Notes under the pieces: model-generated | Told to the model about the DNA's origin: nothing | Seen by the model: only the letters and a program-made list of their open reading frames with translations | The model's database searches: none | Made by a program: the position numbers and the translations under genes | Shown: positions 9,807-24,175 of the stretch, one piece after another | Position numbering within the stretch: the stretch's first letter is position 1 | Layout of the letters: each line of letters opens with the position of its first letter | Source: Emiliania huxleyi CCMP1516 | Lineage: Eukaryota > Haptophyta > Isochrysidales > Noelaerhabdaceae | Reading direction: 5' to 3' | Length of the DNA stretch: 64,000 nt | Assembly (NCBI RefSeq): GCF_000372725.1 | Contig: NW_005199387.1 | Location: 1 to 64,000, forward strand

Positions 9807-11672
9807 TCACTCCGCCACCAGCCACGCGTCGAGCTCCGCAGTCGCCAGCGCTACCCGCCTCTCTGCGCGCGCCTCAGTCAGACCCTCCACCAGCGCCCGC
9901 GCTCCCGCGCTCAAATGCTCTGGCTCGACGACCCTGCCGCCGCCGCCGCCGCCGCCGCAGCAGCCGGCGAGTGCGCCCTGTGCCTCGAGCACCTCCATCA
10001 CGCTCTTCTCGGCGGGCACGCCGGTGAGCAGGTAACGCAGCAGCTTGCCCATCGCGTACGCGTCGATCAGCGTCGCCTGGAGTACAGCTAGGCCACGTCT
10101 CTCGTCAGTCTCTCGTGCCATTGCTTGTGGGTATCCGTGCGGTGTGCGGTGGTGTGCAGTGGTGTGCGGCGTGCCGCGATCGTTTGAACTGAGGCTGCCC
10201 ACCACTAATCACTATCGGCGTCGCCTCCTCGAAGCTCATTTGCGCCGACGTCTTGCCCGGCGCCAGGTTGGCGACCTAGGTGGCAGGCAGCCGACATGCG
10301 GCCAGTCCCGTGTGGATTAGAACTAGCCCAGTCCCTTCGCTTGACGTTGGGCGTAGAGCTTTACTGATGTTACGACCGCTGCTAATGCACGACCTCCGGC
10401 GGCGCGTAGCCGCGCGTGCCCACCAGCGACATCTCGTGGAGCGCCGGCAACTCGTGGTCGTGCAGCACCACCTAATCTCGGGCAATCTCGGGTGTGGCCT
10501 CGGGTTATCTCGTGCAACGCCTGCACCTCGTGAAGGGGAGCACCGGCGGCGCTGCTTCTTTTCCCGAAGCCTTGGAGGCCGAGGCCGAGGCCGACGCTGA
10601 GGCCTTTAAGTTCAAGGCGGACCCATCCGCGTCGGCGGGCGACGTGCCGTGCGCGGGCGAAGCGGCGGCGAACACGACGCTCGCGAACGCGTCCCCGGGT
10701 TGGAAGGTGTGTATGACGCTCGTCCGCGCCGACGAGCGGCGCCTGCTCGCAGCTGTGGAGGTAAGAAGACGTGTTCCCGGCTGCAGAGAAGAGCGTGGGC
10801 GTCGCGCCGGAGCGAGCGGCGGCGGCTTGGCTGCCGCTGCTGCAGCGGCAGCTGGCGCGCAAGACCAAAGTCGAGGAGCTTGACGACACACCCGTCGAGC
10901 GGCGTTTGCTTGAGGTCGTCCAGTGGGCGATCGAGCATCGCGTTCGCCGCCTTGACGTCGCGGTGGATGATGCCCCGGGAGTGGAGGTAGAGGAGTGCCG
11001 CTAGCGGAGAGAGTGGAGGTGTCTCAGAAGTGTCCCCGAGAGAGTGGAGGTGTCTCGGAAGTGTCCCTTACCGATCATCTGCCGCGCCAAGAGCCGCGCC
11101 TCTCCTTCCGCCAGCGCGCCGCGCGCGTCGATCAGCTGCTGCAGCTCCGGCCCGCGGCAGAGCTCGAGGTAGAGGAAGACCACGCCTGGTGTTGGATTCA
11201 TGACAGATGAATCCACAGATCAACTATTAAGGCGGCTCGAGGTAGTATGACGGCCACACGCCGCCCTCGCGCCGCCAGCCGTACAGCCGCAGCACGCCCT
11301 CATGGCGCAGCCCCTCCATCAGACGCACCTTGAGGCGAGGTTCTTAGGTACGGTAGGGTCGTCGCCACACAGAGAGTGCCAAAGCCTCGTGCCGTCGGAG
11401 CGGTGTGTGTGTGTGTGTGCGTGTGTGTGTGCGTGTGTGTGTGTGTGTGTGTGTACGCAAGGCGCCACCTCGCGCAGCAGCGTCTCCTCCGAGGTTGCGT
11501 CGCGCGCCATCAGCGCCGCCAGGTCGACCTCCTTCACTGCCACGTCGACTGCTCCGGCTCCGGCGCCGCCCGAGCCCGCGGCCGCCCGCTGAAGCCGCCC
11601 ACGGCGCACGACGCCGAATCCACCGCGGCCGAGGACCTCTGGCAGTACCTCCACCTGCAGCGCGCTGCTCAT
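9807..11672 (-). CDS. Serine/threonine protein kinase, multi-exon
   Basis: Read on the minus strand from ATG 11672. Exon 1 has the glycine loop GRGGFGVVRRG and VAVKEVDL with the catalytic lysine. Exon 2 (from 11328) reads VRLMEGLRHEGVLRLYGWRR. Exon 3 (about 11185-11060) has VVFLYLELCRGPELQQLID. Exon 4 (about 11000-10800) has GIIHRDVKAANAML, VKLLDFGLARQ and so complete HRD and DFG motifs. A later exon near 10395-10480 has MSLVGTRGYAPPEVV, the activation-segment end. Then come VANLAPGKTSAQMSFEEA (about 10215-10280) and the last exon 10090-9807 with IDAYAMGKLLRYLLTGVP. It should be an active kinase; subfamily not assigned. Introns at about 10431-10507 and 11163-11235 sit between exon duplications (periods 77 and 73 bp); another carries a GT microsatellite. 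Confidence 0.85.
11401..11454. repeat. (GT)n microsatellite in kinase intron 1
   Basis: About 54 bp of GT with GC interruptions lies inside the first kinase intron. The His/Thr-rich reading it gives on the minus strand is not coding. Confidence 0.9.
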
Positions 11673-11987
11673 GGCGGTCGCCTCGTGGCTGCCGCCGTCG
11701 CCCCCGCCGCCACCGTCACAGGAGGGGCGCGAACGCGACGCCGAAAGGCGGGTGGCGGTGTTGCGAATAATCGTCTGCCGGTGGCGCCATAGCGAGAGCC
11801 ACCGCTCGTTGGAGAGAGGTTGCCCCTCCTCCGCCGCGTCGTCGACGAGTATCGTGGGCCGCGTCTTGGGGGCCTACGGCATTAAAACACATGTTGTATA
11901 TGGTGTCGTGTGTTCATGCAAGCTGAATACGGCGAATACGGTGCTGATACGTGTCATCTCGAAAGTCTTGGGGGGGGCTGTGTTACT
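11673..11987. other. Intergenic, kinase promoter side
   Basis: No gene is seen. It lies between the kinase start and the 3' end of the next minus-strand gene, so it probably holds the kinase promoter and 5' leader and the HAD gene's 3' region. Confidence 0.4.
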
Positions 11988-12626
11988 TCAAGCATCTGGC
12001 GTGGGCGCCGCGTCAACGGTGCGCTGCACCGTGCACGTGTAGCCGGTGCCCTTTGAGCCAGCCGGCCGGCTCAGCGCCACCGTGAATGGCAGCGCGACGC
12101 TCGGCGGCGGCGGGGCCGCCTCAAGGCCCGGCACGGGCGGAAGGTTTGGGGAGGCGGGGCTAAGGGCCTCGACGACTCGCGGCACGTCGGCGTCAACCAG
12201 CCCAGCGAGGAGGGATGTCTTGACGAATCGGCCGCGTAGCTCGTCGCCGCCATCCTCTCCGAGCAGATCGCGGTCGTCAATGGCCACAAAAGCGCCAATC
12301 TGCGGCGTGCCGTTGGCCGAGCACGCCAGATTGTACGCGCGCAGCCACAGTAAGATCTCCACCGGCCGCTTGGTGAGCCACGGCGGAAACGGGCAGGGCG
12401 TCATGCCGATCACGTGCAGTCCGTACCAGCTCAGTGCGGCCACCAGCGACGCATACTGCTTCGGCACGAGCCGCCAGTGCGAGGAGATGACGACGACACA
12501 GCCGGGGACTGCGGCGGCCGCGAGGCGGAGGCGCTCGACTTTTTTGACGTCGAGCATTCCGATGCGCCGACTGTCGATGACGCCGTCAACGTCGAGAAAG
12601 ATGGCTGCGAGCTGTGTTTCCACCAT
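11988..12626 (-). CDS. HAD-superfamily phosphatase, Swiss-army-knife (SAK) RNA-repair-type HAD domain
   Basis: A single-exon gene of about 212 residues. Motif I is AAIFLDVDGVID, with the two Asp of DxDG. Motif II is VVISSHWR (S/T). Then come HVIGMTPCPFPPWLTKR, VEILLWLRAY and the acidic motif FVAIDDRDLLG. The order DxDGV(L/I), SS.WR, G.TP, R..EI..WL and (A/L)DD is that of the small HAD domains grouped with SAK RNA-repair proteins. The start at 12626 (MVETQLAAIFLD) puts motif I near the N-terminus as in relatives; an in-frame ATG lies upstream at 12689. The C-terminal 50 residues are Pro/Ala-rich and unconserved. It is probably a phosphohydrolase, perhaps of nucleic-acid ends; the substrate is unknown. 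Confidence 0.8.
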   Translation of the reverse strand: MVETQLAAIFLDVDGVIDSRRIGMLDVKKVERLRLAAAAVPGCVVVISSHWRLVPKQYASLVAALSWYGLHVIGMTPCPFPPWLTKRPVEILLWLRAYNLACSANGTPQIGAFVAIDDRDLLGEDGGDELRGRFVKTSLLAGLVDADVPRVVEALSPASPNLPPVPGLEAAPPPPSVALPFTVALSRPAGSKGTGYTCTVQRTVDAAPTPDA

Positions 12627-12689
12627 TATGAGGTGGGGGAACAGGCAAAGTACGATCGCTTTTTGACGATGAAATAAAAAATTGTGCAC

Positions 12690-13136
12690 CGGTGTGTGTG
12701 TTTTTGTGTGTGTGTGTGTGTGTGTGCGACTGGGCTCGACGCGCGCGTCGCGAGCGTCTGACGCGGCGGGCGGCGTCGGGCAGGTGCGCTTCTCTCTCGG
12801 GTGGTGGTGGTGGTGCTGCTGCTGCTGGTGGTGGTGCAGATGCTCCTGCTGGTGCGGCGCGGCTCTCCGATTCGACTCGGTGCGCGCGTCGCGGCTATCT
12901 GACGCGGCGGGCGGCGTCGCGGGCGGCAGCGATCGCGGCTCGACGGTGGAGGTGGAGGCTGGTGGCTGTGGTGGACTTTGAGTTTATTTAATGGACTACG
13001 AGGACCGGGGGTCAACTGGGAGGGACATTGTTGACGCGCCTGCGGGCGTGCCTGCGGGCGCGTTTGAGAGCGCTGATGCGCCTCCTGCGAGCTATCCGTG
13101 GCAGCAGGAGCGCGGTTTTTCGTGAGAGGGTGTGAA
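12690..13136. repeat. GT microsatellite and a 50-bp duplicated GC-rich block
   Basis: GT repeats fill 12690-12727. A block starting CTCGACGCGCGCGTCGCG near 12733 recurs, diverged, at about 12876, both ending in CTGACGCGGCGGGCGGCGTCG. Between them lies a GGTGGTGCTGCTGCTG run that reads His/Gln-rich on the minus strand. No gene is supported. Confidence 0.65.
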
Positions 13137-14630
13137 TCACCGTGTGTGCACCGGGCATTGGTGGATGGAGTGTAAGCGCGCAGAGGCGTGGTGAGAGGAG
13201 GGCGGCCATGCAGAGGCTGACTCGGGGATGCCTACTGGGATGGCGGCCGCAGGCTGCGGTGTGAAGGGCAGTCGCCGAACCACGGAGTCAAGGAGAGCCA
13301 TAGAGCCGAAGAGCCACAGCAGTGGCCCGGCTGCCATCAGCAGCTGCTCTGCGAGATTGCATCTCGCTACTCTCGGTGAAGTAACTCTGGGTACAGGAAT
13401 TGTATGCCCCTGCTGGCTGTGACCGGGATAGGCCCCCGTTGGCCCGGGGGAGCTGCGGCTCACGCCCAGCCCCCCGCGTGTCGTCGCCGCCATGAGTGCA
13501 CGTGGAACCGCACAGAATGTGCGATTGGCACATGCTGGACCCGTTACCTCGCCTCGCGGCGAGGTCGGCGCGACAAACCGCAATCGAGCGGGCGCAGCCG
13601 CTACGATTGCGGCGGGCTGACCGGCGGTGAGCGCCGTCGCTGCCGCTCCGAGCTTCCCCAGAGTCAGCAGCACAGCAAGCAACCCGTGTACGGCCTCACG
13701 CACAGTGGAGGGTTGTCGGCACCTGTCGGCGCCAGTCGCCCTTCCAGCGCAGTGAAGCCGCGCCGTGTTCGCCGCCCGAACGTGGATATCGCGCCGGAGG
13801 CGGGTGGGGAAGGTCTCTCCGCATATGCAGGCGTAATCCAGCTCACCAGGAAGCCTCCGAACCCCCGCCCACCCATCGGCTACGGGGCCTTCCAGCCCCG
13901 CCACCGCGTCCGTATAGTGATCCCCGAGGACGGTTCCGGCCCTTCCGAGCGTACACTGGCCACCGTTGACGCACGGGCAGACGGTCGGCGCTCTCGGGCA
14001 GTCTATCTCGAGGCTGGTCGCCCCCTCCCCCCCCCCGAGTGTCTGTAGGTGTCTCGCCACCGCAAACGCCGCCGCCGATAGGAGGGTAGAGACGGCGTCT
14101 TCCGTCCGCGGCGCCGGGGCCTCCGTCGTTCTCCTCGTCACCCTCTCCCGGCCCATCGCTGCTCCGGCGCCGCGAGCCTGCTCGTGGGGTCGCTCTCGCG
14201 CCACGGACATGGTCGCCTCGAGTATCTCATCGACCGACGTCCCCGCCCATTTCCGCAACCGCGCCCCAACCGCCCGCCGCTTACGGGGTTGCATCGCCGT
14301 GAGCTGTCGAGCCACCCGAACGGTCTTCCGCACCACAAACTCGAGGGGATCCCGCCATTCTTCCGGGGGCATCGAGATGTCGACCTCTCTCCCATCGACG
14401 CACACCTCCCTCGCTCCGGGCCCCCCCTTCGCCGGGATAGCCATCACACCGTTCTCAAGGTCCAGGCAGGTGGTCCAGCCGCTGGCGCTTCGGGTGACAA
14501 GCCGGTCAACCTTCCCCGAGCGGCCTGGTTGCAGGTCCTGCTCTCCGCGGCATGTCACGCCACAGAAGCCCGCCCCCCATCCCGGCTCGTTGTGCGGGGT
14601 GTCTCGACCCACATGGTAAAAACGGGTCAC
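13137..14630 (-). CDS. Hypothetical membrane protein with an EGF-like cysteine motif
   Basis: A 497-codon open frame on the minus strand with no stop, longer than its neighbours on the other strand. It has CPCVNGGQCTLGRAG followed by LDYACICGETFP, the NGGxC and YxCxC halves of an EGF-like module. About 40 residues between the halves may be intron. Two hydrophobic stretches, VHGLLAVLLTLGKLGAAATAL and later LLMAAGPLLWLFGSMALL, could be membrane segments. The C-terminal 40 residues look like readthrough and the true 3' end may be earlier. The first 60 residues have no signal peptide, so an upstream exon or a different start is likely. No function is claimed. Confidence 0.4.
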   Translation of the reverse strand: MTRFYHVGRDTPHNEPGWGAGFCGVTCRGEQDLQPGRSGKVDRLVTRSASGWTTCLDLENGVMAIPAKGGPGAREVCVDGREVDISMPPEEWRDPLEFVVRKTVRVARQLTAMQPRKRRAVGARLRKWAGTSVDEILEATMSVARERPHEQARGAGAAMGRERVTRRTTEAPAPRTEDAVSTLLSAAAFAVARHLQTLGGGEGATSLEIDCPRAPTVCPCVNGGQCTLGRAGTVLGDHYTDAVAGLEGPVADGWAGVRRLPGELDYACICGETFPTRLRRDIHVRAANTARLHCAGRATGADRCRQPSTVREAVHGLLAVLLTLGKLGAAATALTAGQPAAIVAAAPARLRFVAPTSPRGEVTGPACANRTFCAVPRALMAATTRGGLGVSRSSPGPTGAYPGHSQQGHTIPVPRVTSPRVARCNLAEQLLMAAGPLLWLFGSMALLDSVVRRLPFTPQPAAAIPVGIPESASAWPPSSHHASARLHSIHQCPVHTR

Positions 14631-14760
14631 TTTGCGGGGTGCCCCCTAAATTCGGCCAAGCGCCCTCCCTCGCCAGCCCACACCACGTTTTCCAGGGCCT
14701 GCCCTCACCACGACTGTCCGTTCTGGTCCCTTCCCCCACGCCGAGTGCGAGGCACGCACG

Positions 14761-18014
<3,254 letters not shown>

Positions 18015-20105
18015 AGCGCTGTAGAGCTGTAGAGATGTAGAGCGCTGTAGAGCTGTAGAGCTCTACATCCGCCGCGTGGCGCCGAGGCGCCGGCCAGTCG
18101 CAGCCGTGAGGCATGCCACAGCAGCAGAGGCACCTCCCACCCATTGGGCGGGCAGACAGAAGGCCAGGGCAGCACTGGCAAGTGCAACGCGCCTCATGTC
18201 GGAGAGCGACCGTGCCTCGTTCGCCGCTTATGATGTACTTGAGCACTTGAGCACTTGATAGGGTCGATTCCGCATGGTACGGGACCCCTCGCGATCGTCT
18301 CGCCCTCCCTCACTTGGTGTGTTCATTGGGGGGGGTCATAACAAACACGGTACAGGATCGAGGTGCACGCTGCCGAGACAGTGTCGTCCCCCCTCTCCCC
18401 GACGGCGATGGCGGTGTGACCGATCGAGCTACAAGAGGAGCTTCGGTTCAGCAGGATCCGAGTTAGACCGGTGCACTACCTCACTGGGCCACTGGGCCTG
18501 AGACCACCGAGAACGCTTCTCATCACCGTCTCGGATTTATGTGGGATCGAACCACTCCGGGATGGGCAAGCCCATCGTTCTGATAGTGCCTCACCTTGTG
18601 ACGGTGCCCTGGCAAAATCGTCCCGATTTCGATGCGCGATTTAGCTAAGTCCCAGAGCCGTTTACGCATGAGCGGGCCCCCTCACCAGCCTAGGGCTCGC
18701 GCTTCTGGCCCGAGGTGTCGCCGCTGCCTCCCGCGCCCTCCGGCGCCTGCTGCTACTGCCGGTCGGCCGGTCGGGTCCGCGCGACGGCTCCATCCTCGAG
18801 ACGTAGCGGTCGCTGAGCGCTTTCTCGACCGCTACGTCTTCCAGTGCACCCACCCACCGCGACCCTCGAACCTGCGCTGCGCGGCGCAGTTGCTGCCGAG
18901 CGAGACGCCCCCGCCCGCGCAGGGGCGGCATCACCAGACGCTACCGCATGGCCGAGCAGCGAGCAGTGTGTGCCGCAGTGCCCGTCCGGGCCCTCTTGCA
19001 GCTGCCTCTATTGGGCGTAAACCGCGGATATAAGGGTCTATACGGAGGTGGGTGGCCTCTTAGAGGTATGGGAGCCGCTGGCACCGCGCTGGGCGCCGCG
19101 GATGCACGTACGAACGAACATTATGAAATCGGGACGATTTTGACCCAAAAATCACAAGGTGTTCCCTCACCTGCAGGAGACAGCAGAGGGTATGTGCGCC
19201 GCGCCGGCGGGGCCGGGCAGGGTGGGTGTGTTGGGGGGGGGGGGGGGGGGCTCAGCCGTGCAAAAAGCATCAATTAATAATAGTAGGGAAGAAATATTGC
19301 TCGGCCGTCCATGAAGTCCGTCTCGATCTGGAGGAGACGGGTCAACCCCGTGAGGACCAGATCAGGTTCGCATTCATTGTCGTAGCCGGAGGGGATGTTG
19401 ACCTTTAGCTCTTGGGGCCACCTTTCCGCTTTGGTTTTTTCCCCACTGACCACTCGGGCAACTTTTACCAAATGCAAAAGTTGCACCTTACCATTCGGGC
19501 AAATTCGATTGCATTTTACCACTCCACTCGGGCAAACTCGATGAAACGGGCGGACGGAAAACGCGTTTGCGGCAGCTCGCCCGAGAGCTATGCATGAAGC
19601 GGCCGGCGCGCCACCGCAGCTCACCGATGGAGCTTGCGGAGCGGCTCAATCCACTGTCGCAGCAGCATCGCGACCCATTCTCCAAGGAAGCACGGCCTCT
19701 GGCATTGCGATTGCACAGAGAGCGAGCAATAGTCGCCAAAAACACTGATCTGTGTGCAGCGGATCTCCATGGCGGTCGCGACCAGCGAAGGGACAACCGC
19801 AGGCCTCGGATGCTCGCCCGGAAGCGGACGGTCTCTCTTTCGCTACGTGTTTGACGACGTCAAACAGTGTTTGACCACGGCGCTGTTCACAGCGCGCGCG
19901 GACGGCCGTTCTGAGAGTCTCCCTCCGCTGGACTTTTGTAAAGCATGCTTGTGGCAAGTTACGGACGCTAGTAGCGACCTCAGAGACCCAAACCCGAATT
20001 AATAATTAAGGCTCAAACTATGGTCAAACAACCGTCAAACAAACAGTCGTCGGCGATGGGGGTGGGCGGGTGCACGGAGCTAAGTGCCTCGCCACCCTCG
20101 CAGGA
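18015..20105. other. Intergenic region with small repeats and a perfect hairpin
   Basis: GTAGAGCGCTGTAGAGCTG repeats lie at 17995-18065. A 14-bp perfect inverted repeat (AGACGTAGCGGTCG) lies at 18799-18812 and 18826-18839. A poly-G run lies at 19229-19250. Around 19440-19550 ACTCGGGCAA-type words recur three times. A minus frame 19274-19624 ends with LLQIETDFMDGRAIFLPYYY and looks protein-like, but I recognise no family and give it no gene call. Confidence 0.4.
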
Positions 20106-20276
20106 GTCGCTTAGGCGGCTCCCGTGGTGTACCTGTGTTAGTGCCAATGCGCGCCAGTCCCGTGCCCAGTGTTGTGCACTCCAAATTCTTTTTTCTGGCA
20201 CGACAGGACTGCGACAGGAACCGACTGGCGCGGACTGGCACACACACCGGCACACCACCGGAGCCGCCTAAGCGAC
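20106..20276. mobile_element. MITE-like element with 25-bp terminal inverted repeats
   Basis: GTCGCTTAGGCGGCTCCCGT at 20106 and its complement ending at 20276 match in 24 of 25 positions. Related sequence, including left flank from about 20056, recurs inverted at 27703-27835. Pieces such as CTGGCTCGGACTGGCA also occur at 27205 and 47887. It ends 22 bp before the start codon of the transporter gene, so it forms that gene's promoter-proximal leader. Confidence 0.65.
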
Positions 20277-20298
20277 CCCAAGCCCGCACCAAGCCCGC

Positions 20299-21613
20299 AT
20301 GGCTGAGGCCGGAGGCGCGGCGCCTGCCCTCGACCGGCCGTGCCGGGCGATGGTCGCACTGCTCATCGCCTTGTTCGCGAACGCGGTTGCGATGGCGTCG
20401 CCCTTCCCGTTCGCGCCCTTCCTCGTCCTGCACTACGGCCTCACCGACGACCGCGCCGAGATTGGCTACTACGGCGGCTTCATCCTCTCCGCCTTCATGC
20501 TTGGTCGTGCCATGTCGTCGTACCACCTCGGCCTGCTGTCGGACAAGCACGGCCGCGTCCTCGTCATCGAGATCGGCCTCCTCTCCTGCATCATCTTCCA
20601 GCTCCTCTTCGGCCTCGCGCCGACCTTTGGCGCGGCGCTCGCGGCGAGGCTGCTCATGGGCCTCTTCAACGGCATCATCGGTGTCGCAAAGGCCGCACGC
20701 TCAGTGAGACACGCCACAATCTCATCATCGCTGCGAGAAGGCGTCGCATGTGTCGCAAAGGCGATGCTGCCCGAGCTGGTGACTGCGGCGCAGCAGCCGC
20801 GCGCCATGTCCGCCATCTCTGGCATGTGGGGCCTCGGCAATGTCGCAGGCAGTGTCCGGCGGCCTTATCATCAACACAGACGGTGGTGACACGAATCACA
20901 GCCCCACAACTCGCAGCAACACATCGTCGCAGACAGGCTCTCTTCTCATGCGCCCGCCACCGATGAACTCTGAACTGGTCCGTTGCACCAGGACCCGCGC
21001 TCGGCGGCCTGCTCTACGGGGTCCCTCTCTTCGCCGGCGTCGACGCGCCGGCGCCGCTGCCAACCTCGCTCGGGGCCTGTTCACACCTTCAGCTGTGAAC
21101 AGGCGTCGACGCGCCGGCGCTGCTGCCAACCTCGCTCGGCGCCGGCCTCGCACTGGCTGCCAGATAGAGAGCGAGAGAGAGGTGAAGAGCAGCCACGGGC
21201 TTGGACTGGATAGGGGCGCGGGCATGAGCGGACGCTAGACAGGAGACGGCGGCACGCTTGGAGCGACACACAGACACAGAGGCACACAAACACCCATACT
21301 CAAAACCGACACTCCGCCAGCTGACACTGCCACACACGCCGCGAGAGCCCCCGTGTTTGTAGCCTGGCGGGTGTGCCGTATTCGTGCCGCGTCCTCTGCC
21401 TCCGAGCTCGTTTCAATCACCCTGAGAGTGAGCGTAGGCTGCCCTCGGCTTGGTTCGAGTCTGGCTGCCCGAGACGCGCGCGCGCGACGGCGGCGCCTGC
21501 TGCGAGCTGTGAACAGCGTCTCTTCACAGCGCTGCCTGTGAACAGGCGCGACACGAGGACAGGATTGCGGGCTGTGACTGAGCCAAAGGGAGACGCTGAG
21601 GCCGCCGCCGCTG

Positions 21614-21645
<32 letters not shown>

Positions 21646-23651
21646 AGATGCGGCGGCGGCGGCAGCAGCTGCAGCAGCGGCGGCGGCGGCGGCGGCGGCG
21701 GCAGCAGCTGCAGCAGCGGTGGCGGCGGCGGCGGCGGCGGCAGCAGCAGCAGCGGCGGCGGCGGCGGTGGCGATGCACGGAGAGGAGCGCTGCGGGGGTT
21801 CGTCGGCGAAGCGCGAGCGGCAATGGCGCTGCCGCTGCCAGCGATGCTGCGGCGGGCGCGGTGCTGCGGCGGCGCGGGCGGCGGCTGCTGCAGAGGGGGA
21901 GGGGGTGGAGGAGGAGGAGGGTACGGGGGGCTCCCAGCGTCGGCGTGGGCTTTGGTCCCGGTGCGTGTGTGCTGCTGTGAACGGCGCCTGAGCACGCGTC
22001 TAGCTGTGCGCAGGCGTGGGCTCCGGTGCTGGTGTACTGCGCGCTCTCGGGCGCGACTATCTTCTTCGACGAGCTCTACCCGCTGTGGCTGGTACGAGAT
22101 CGGCCGAGATAAGCTGAGATTGGCCGAGATTCTGCCGGTCGTGGCTGGTCCTCGAGATCAGCCGAGATGAGCTGAGATTGGCCGAGACTAGGAGAGGCAA
22201 GGGAGAGCTCGCCATGCGGGTGGACGGCGGCTGTTCACACCTCCAGCTGTGAACAGGTCGCGCCGCGGGACGAGGGTGGGCTCGCCATGCACAGCGGAGA
22301 CATCGGCGCCACCATCGCCTCGCCCAAGCGCCACCACTGCCGCCGGCTGCTGATGGGGAGAGGAAAGGAGGCCGTGAACAGGCGCCATCATGGCCTGCTC
22401 TGGCGCCGCCCTCGTCACCTTCCAGTTCCTCCTCTACCCTCCTCTCGCCGCGCGCTGTGCGCCGTCTGTCATGTTTGCGCGTTGCGCCGTGCTGTACGCT
22501 GTCATCGCCGCCGCCACCCCTTTCCTCGCGCCCCTCGACCCTCGCCCCCTCCCCCTCCCCCTCCCCCTCCCCCTGGAGGGGGGCGGTGCGGCGGAGGGGC
22601 TCGAGGCGGCGTCGGGGGTGTGGGGCGGGGACGAGGAGCCTGCCTTGGGTAGTGAGGGTCGTTCAGGCGGCGACAGCGGGGCCTCTTCCCCCCCCGCCTG
22701 GCTGCGCATGCTGCTGGCGGCGCACTATTCGGCCTCAAAGTGCGTGGCGAGTGGATGCTACACGTCCGTCGTTCTGATGGTCAGCGGCTCCGTGGCGCCT
22801 GTGAACGGCGTCTGTTCACGCCTCGAGGCGTGAACAGGTCCATCTTTCTGATGATCAACGACTCCGTGGCGCCGGAGCTGCGGGGGCGCGTGAATGGGCT
22901 CTCGATGTCCCTGTCTTCCTTGTGCAAAGCCGGCGGGCCGACTCTCGGCGCTTGCCTCCCCGCCCAGCGTAGCAGGAGAAAGCGAGCACTGAGCGGGACC
23001 TAGAGAGGTCTGGGGTGCTAGCACTACCTCCTTACCACTAGAGTGCGGCTATCTCCCGACATCTCCCCACATCCCGCCAGATCTCCCCATATCTCCTTAC
23101 CACTAGAGTGCGGCTATACCCGCGGTATGGACATAAGCCCCACTCGCCCGGCCTCGCTCTCGAGCTCGGACGGCGTCGCCTTCACGCAAAAACCACAACA
23201 AGCGGGCCCAAGACAGTCGAGAAGGGAGAGACAGCAACGAGAGTCAGAAGTCAGCACCGGGTCCCAGGAAGCCGAAGTGTCGCCTTCACAGTAGCTCACG
23301 GCCGTGACCAGGCGCCGTCCTCTTCGCCTGGTCGCTCTCAAGCGGCGTCGGCCCGCCCTTCGACGTCGCCTTCTCGTTCCTTCTCACCGCCCTCGCGATG
23401 CTCTCTGTCGCGCTCGCCGCCTGCAGGCCCGTGTTCACGGCTGGCCCTGTGAAGAGGCGCCGTTCACACTCTCGCTGTCCGCCGCCCGCAGGCACTTGGC
23501 GCCCGCCGCTGCCCGCGCACGCGGCTACCTCGGCGGCTCCAGCGCCACCCAGCAGCTCTCGAGGTCTCGAGGGTCGCAGGAGCTGGTCGCCGCGCAGGCT
23601 GCTCAGAGCGGCGCGGACAGCGTAACGGCCAGAGAGGGCAGAAGGAGGTAG
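20299..23651 (+). CDS. Major facilitator superfamily transporter, ZIF1/TetA-like
   Basis: Exon 1 (20299-20691) has the first membrane helices and motif A, LGLLSDKHGRVLVI, then FGLAPTFGAALAARLLMGLF. Exon 2 (20761-20848) reads AMLPELV and MSAISGMWGLGN; exon 3 (20992-21036) GPALGGLLYGVPLFAG. The C-half appears at 22015-22090 (VLVYCALSGATIFFDELYPL), 22390-22510 (VTFQFLLYPPLAAR), 22838-22950 (FLMINDSVAPELRGRVNGLS) and 23313-23426 (VLFAWSLSSGVGPPFDVAF), ending at 23651. This order matches plant ZIF1-type MFS proteins that export zinc chelates or drugs; the substrate here is unknown. Six introns are flanked by exon duplications with periods of 65-76 bp, most with AG|GC edges. Exons between 21165 and 21940 are not resolved, and a (GGC)n tract lies there. 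Confidence 0.85.
21601..21775. repeat. (GGC)n tract with GCAGCAGCTGCAG inserts
   Basis: A triplet repeat in an intron or low-complexity loop of the transporter gene. Two copies of a longer unit (about 60 bp containing GGCAGCAGCTGCAGCAGCGG) are visible. It gives poly-Gly, poly-Ala or poly-Arg in different frames and cannot be assigned to coding. Confidence 0.8.
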
Positions 23652-24175
23652 AAGGTCGGCGCACGGCCGATGGCTCTTGAGCTGACAGACCACCGCCGCG
23701 CGGGTCTCTGTACTGGCCCTGCACTGCCACACTGCGCCTGTTGCAGTAGCGTGGTGCGCTACCTCGTACCTGGCGGTCTTGAGTCAATCAGTCACATCTG
23801 CAGCACTGTGCGGTGTGCGGAGCGGGCCAGGTAAGGTAAGGTAAGGTAAACTTCTCCACACACACGAGGTGTGGTGGGGCAAGGGGGGGCAACCCTCGCG
23901 TCTCCACGTCTAACGACAGGAGCCCCACGGCATTCAAAGTGCAAGGCCCGTTGCGCGTGGGTGAGCGGTGTGTGCGCCCTTGTCTGTGAGAGAGGCTTGT
24001 ATTTTAAGAACTCTTCTCCCAACAAGGCTGTGAACTCGGTCATTATAACTCCGACTTGCTGCGAAATGTGGAAAGCTAAGGAATTCACAAAGGCAAGATA
24101 TGCACGGAGACTGTTTTGCTTCCCGTAGCCTCGACCAGCGCCCGCCAGGCGCCAGCCAGCCCGCACACGCCGTCA
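23652..24175. other. Intergenic between convergent genes
   Basis: It holds the 3' ends of the transporter (+) and the SHOCT-like membrane gene (-). GGTAAGGTAAGGTAAGGTAA at 23830 is a small tandem repeat that resembles splice donors but joins no exon I can find. No other gene is seen. Confidence 0.5.

Noticed and set aside
18430-18580. tRNA-like sequences on the minus strand (GTGGTTCGATCCCAC and TGGCCCAGTGAGG)
   Set aside because: B-box-like and A-box-like words are present, but the anticodon arm and acceptor stem do not pair properly; at most a SINE or tRNA relic.
23820-23850. GGTAAGGTAAGGTAAGGTAA as stacked splice donors
   Set aside because: No upstream exon ends here and the transporter gene already stops at 23651; treated as a small tandem repeat.
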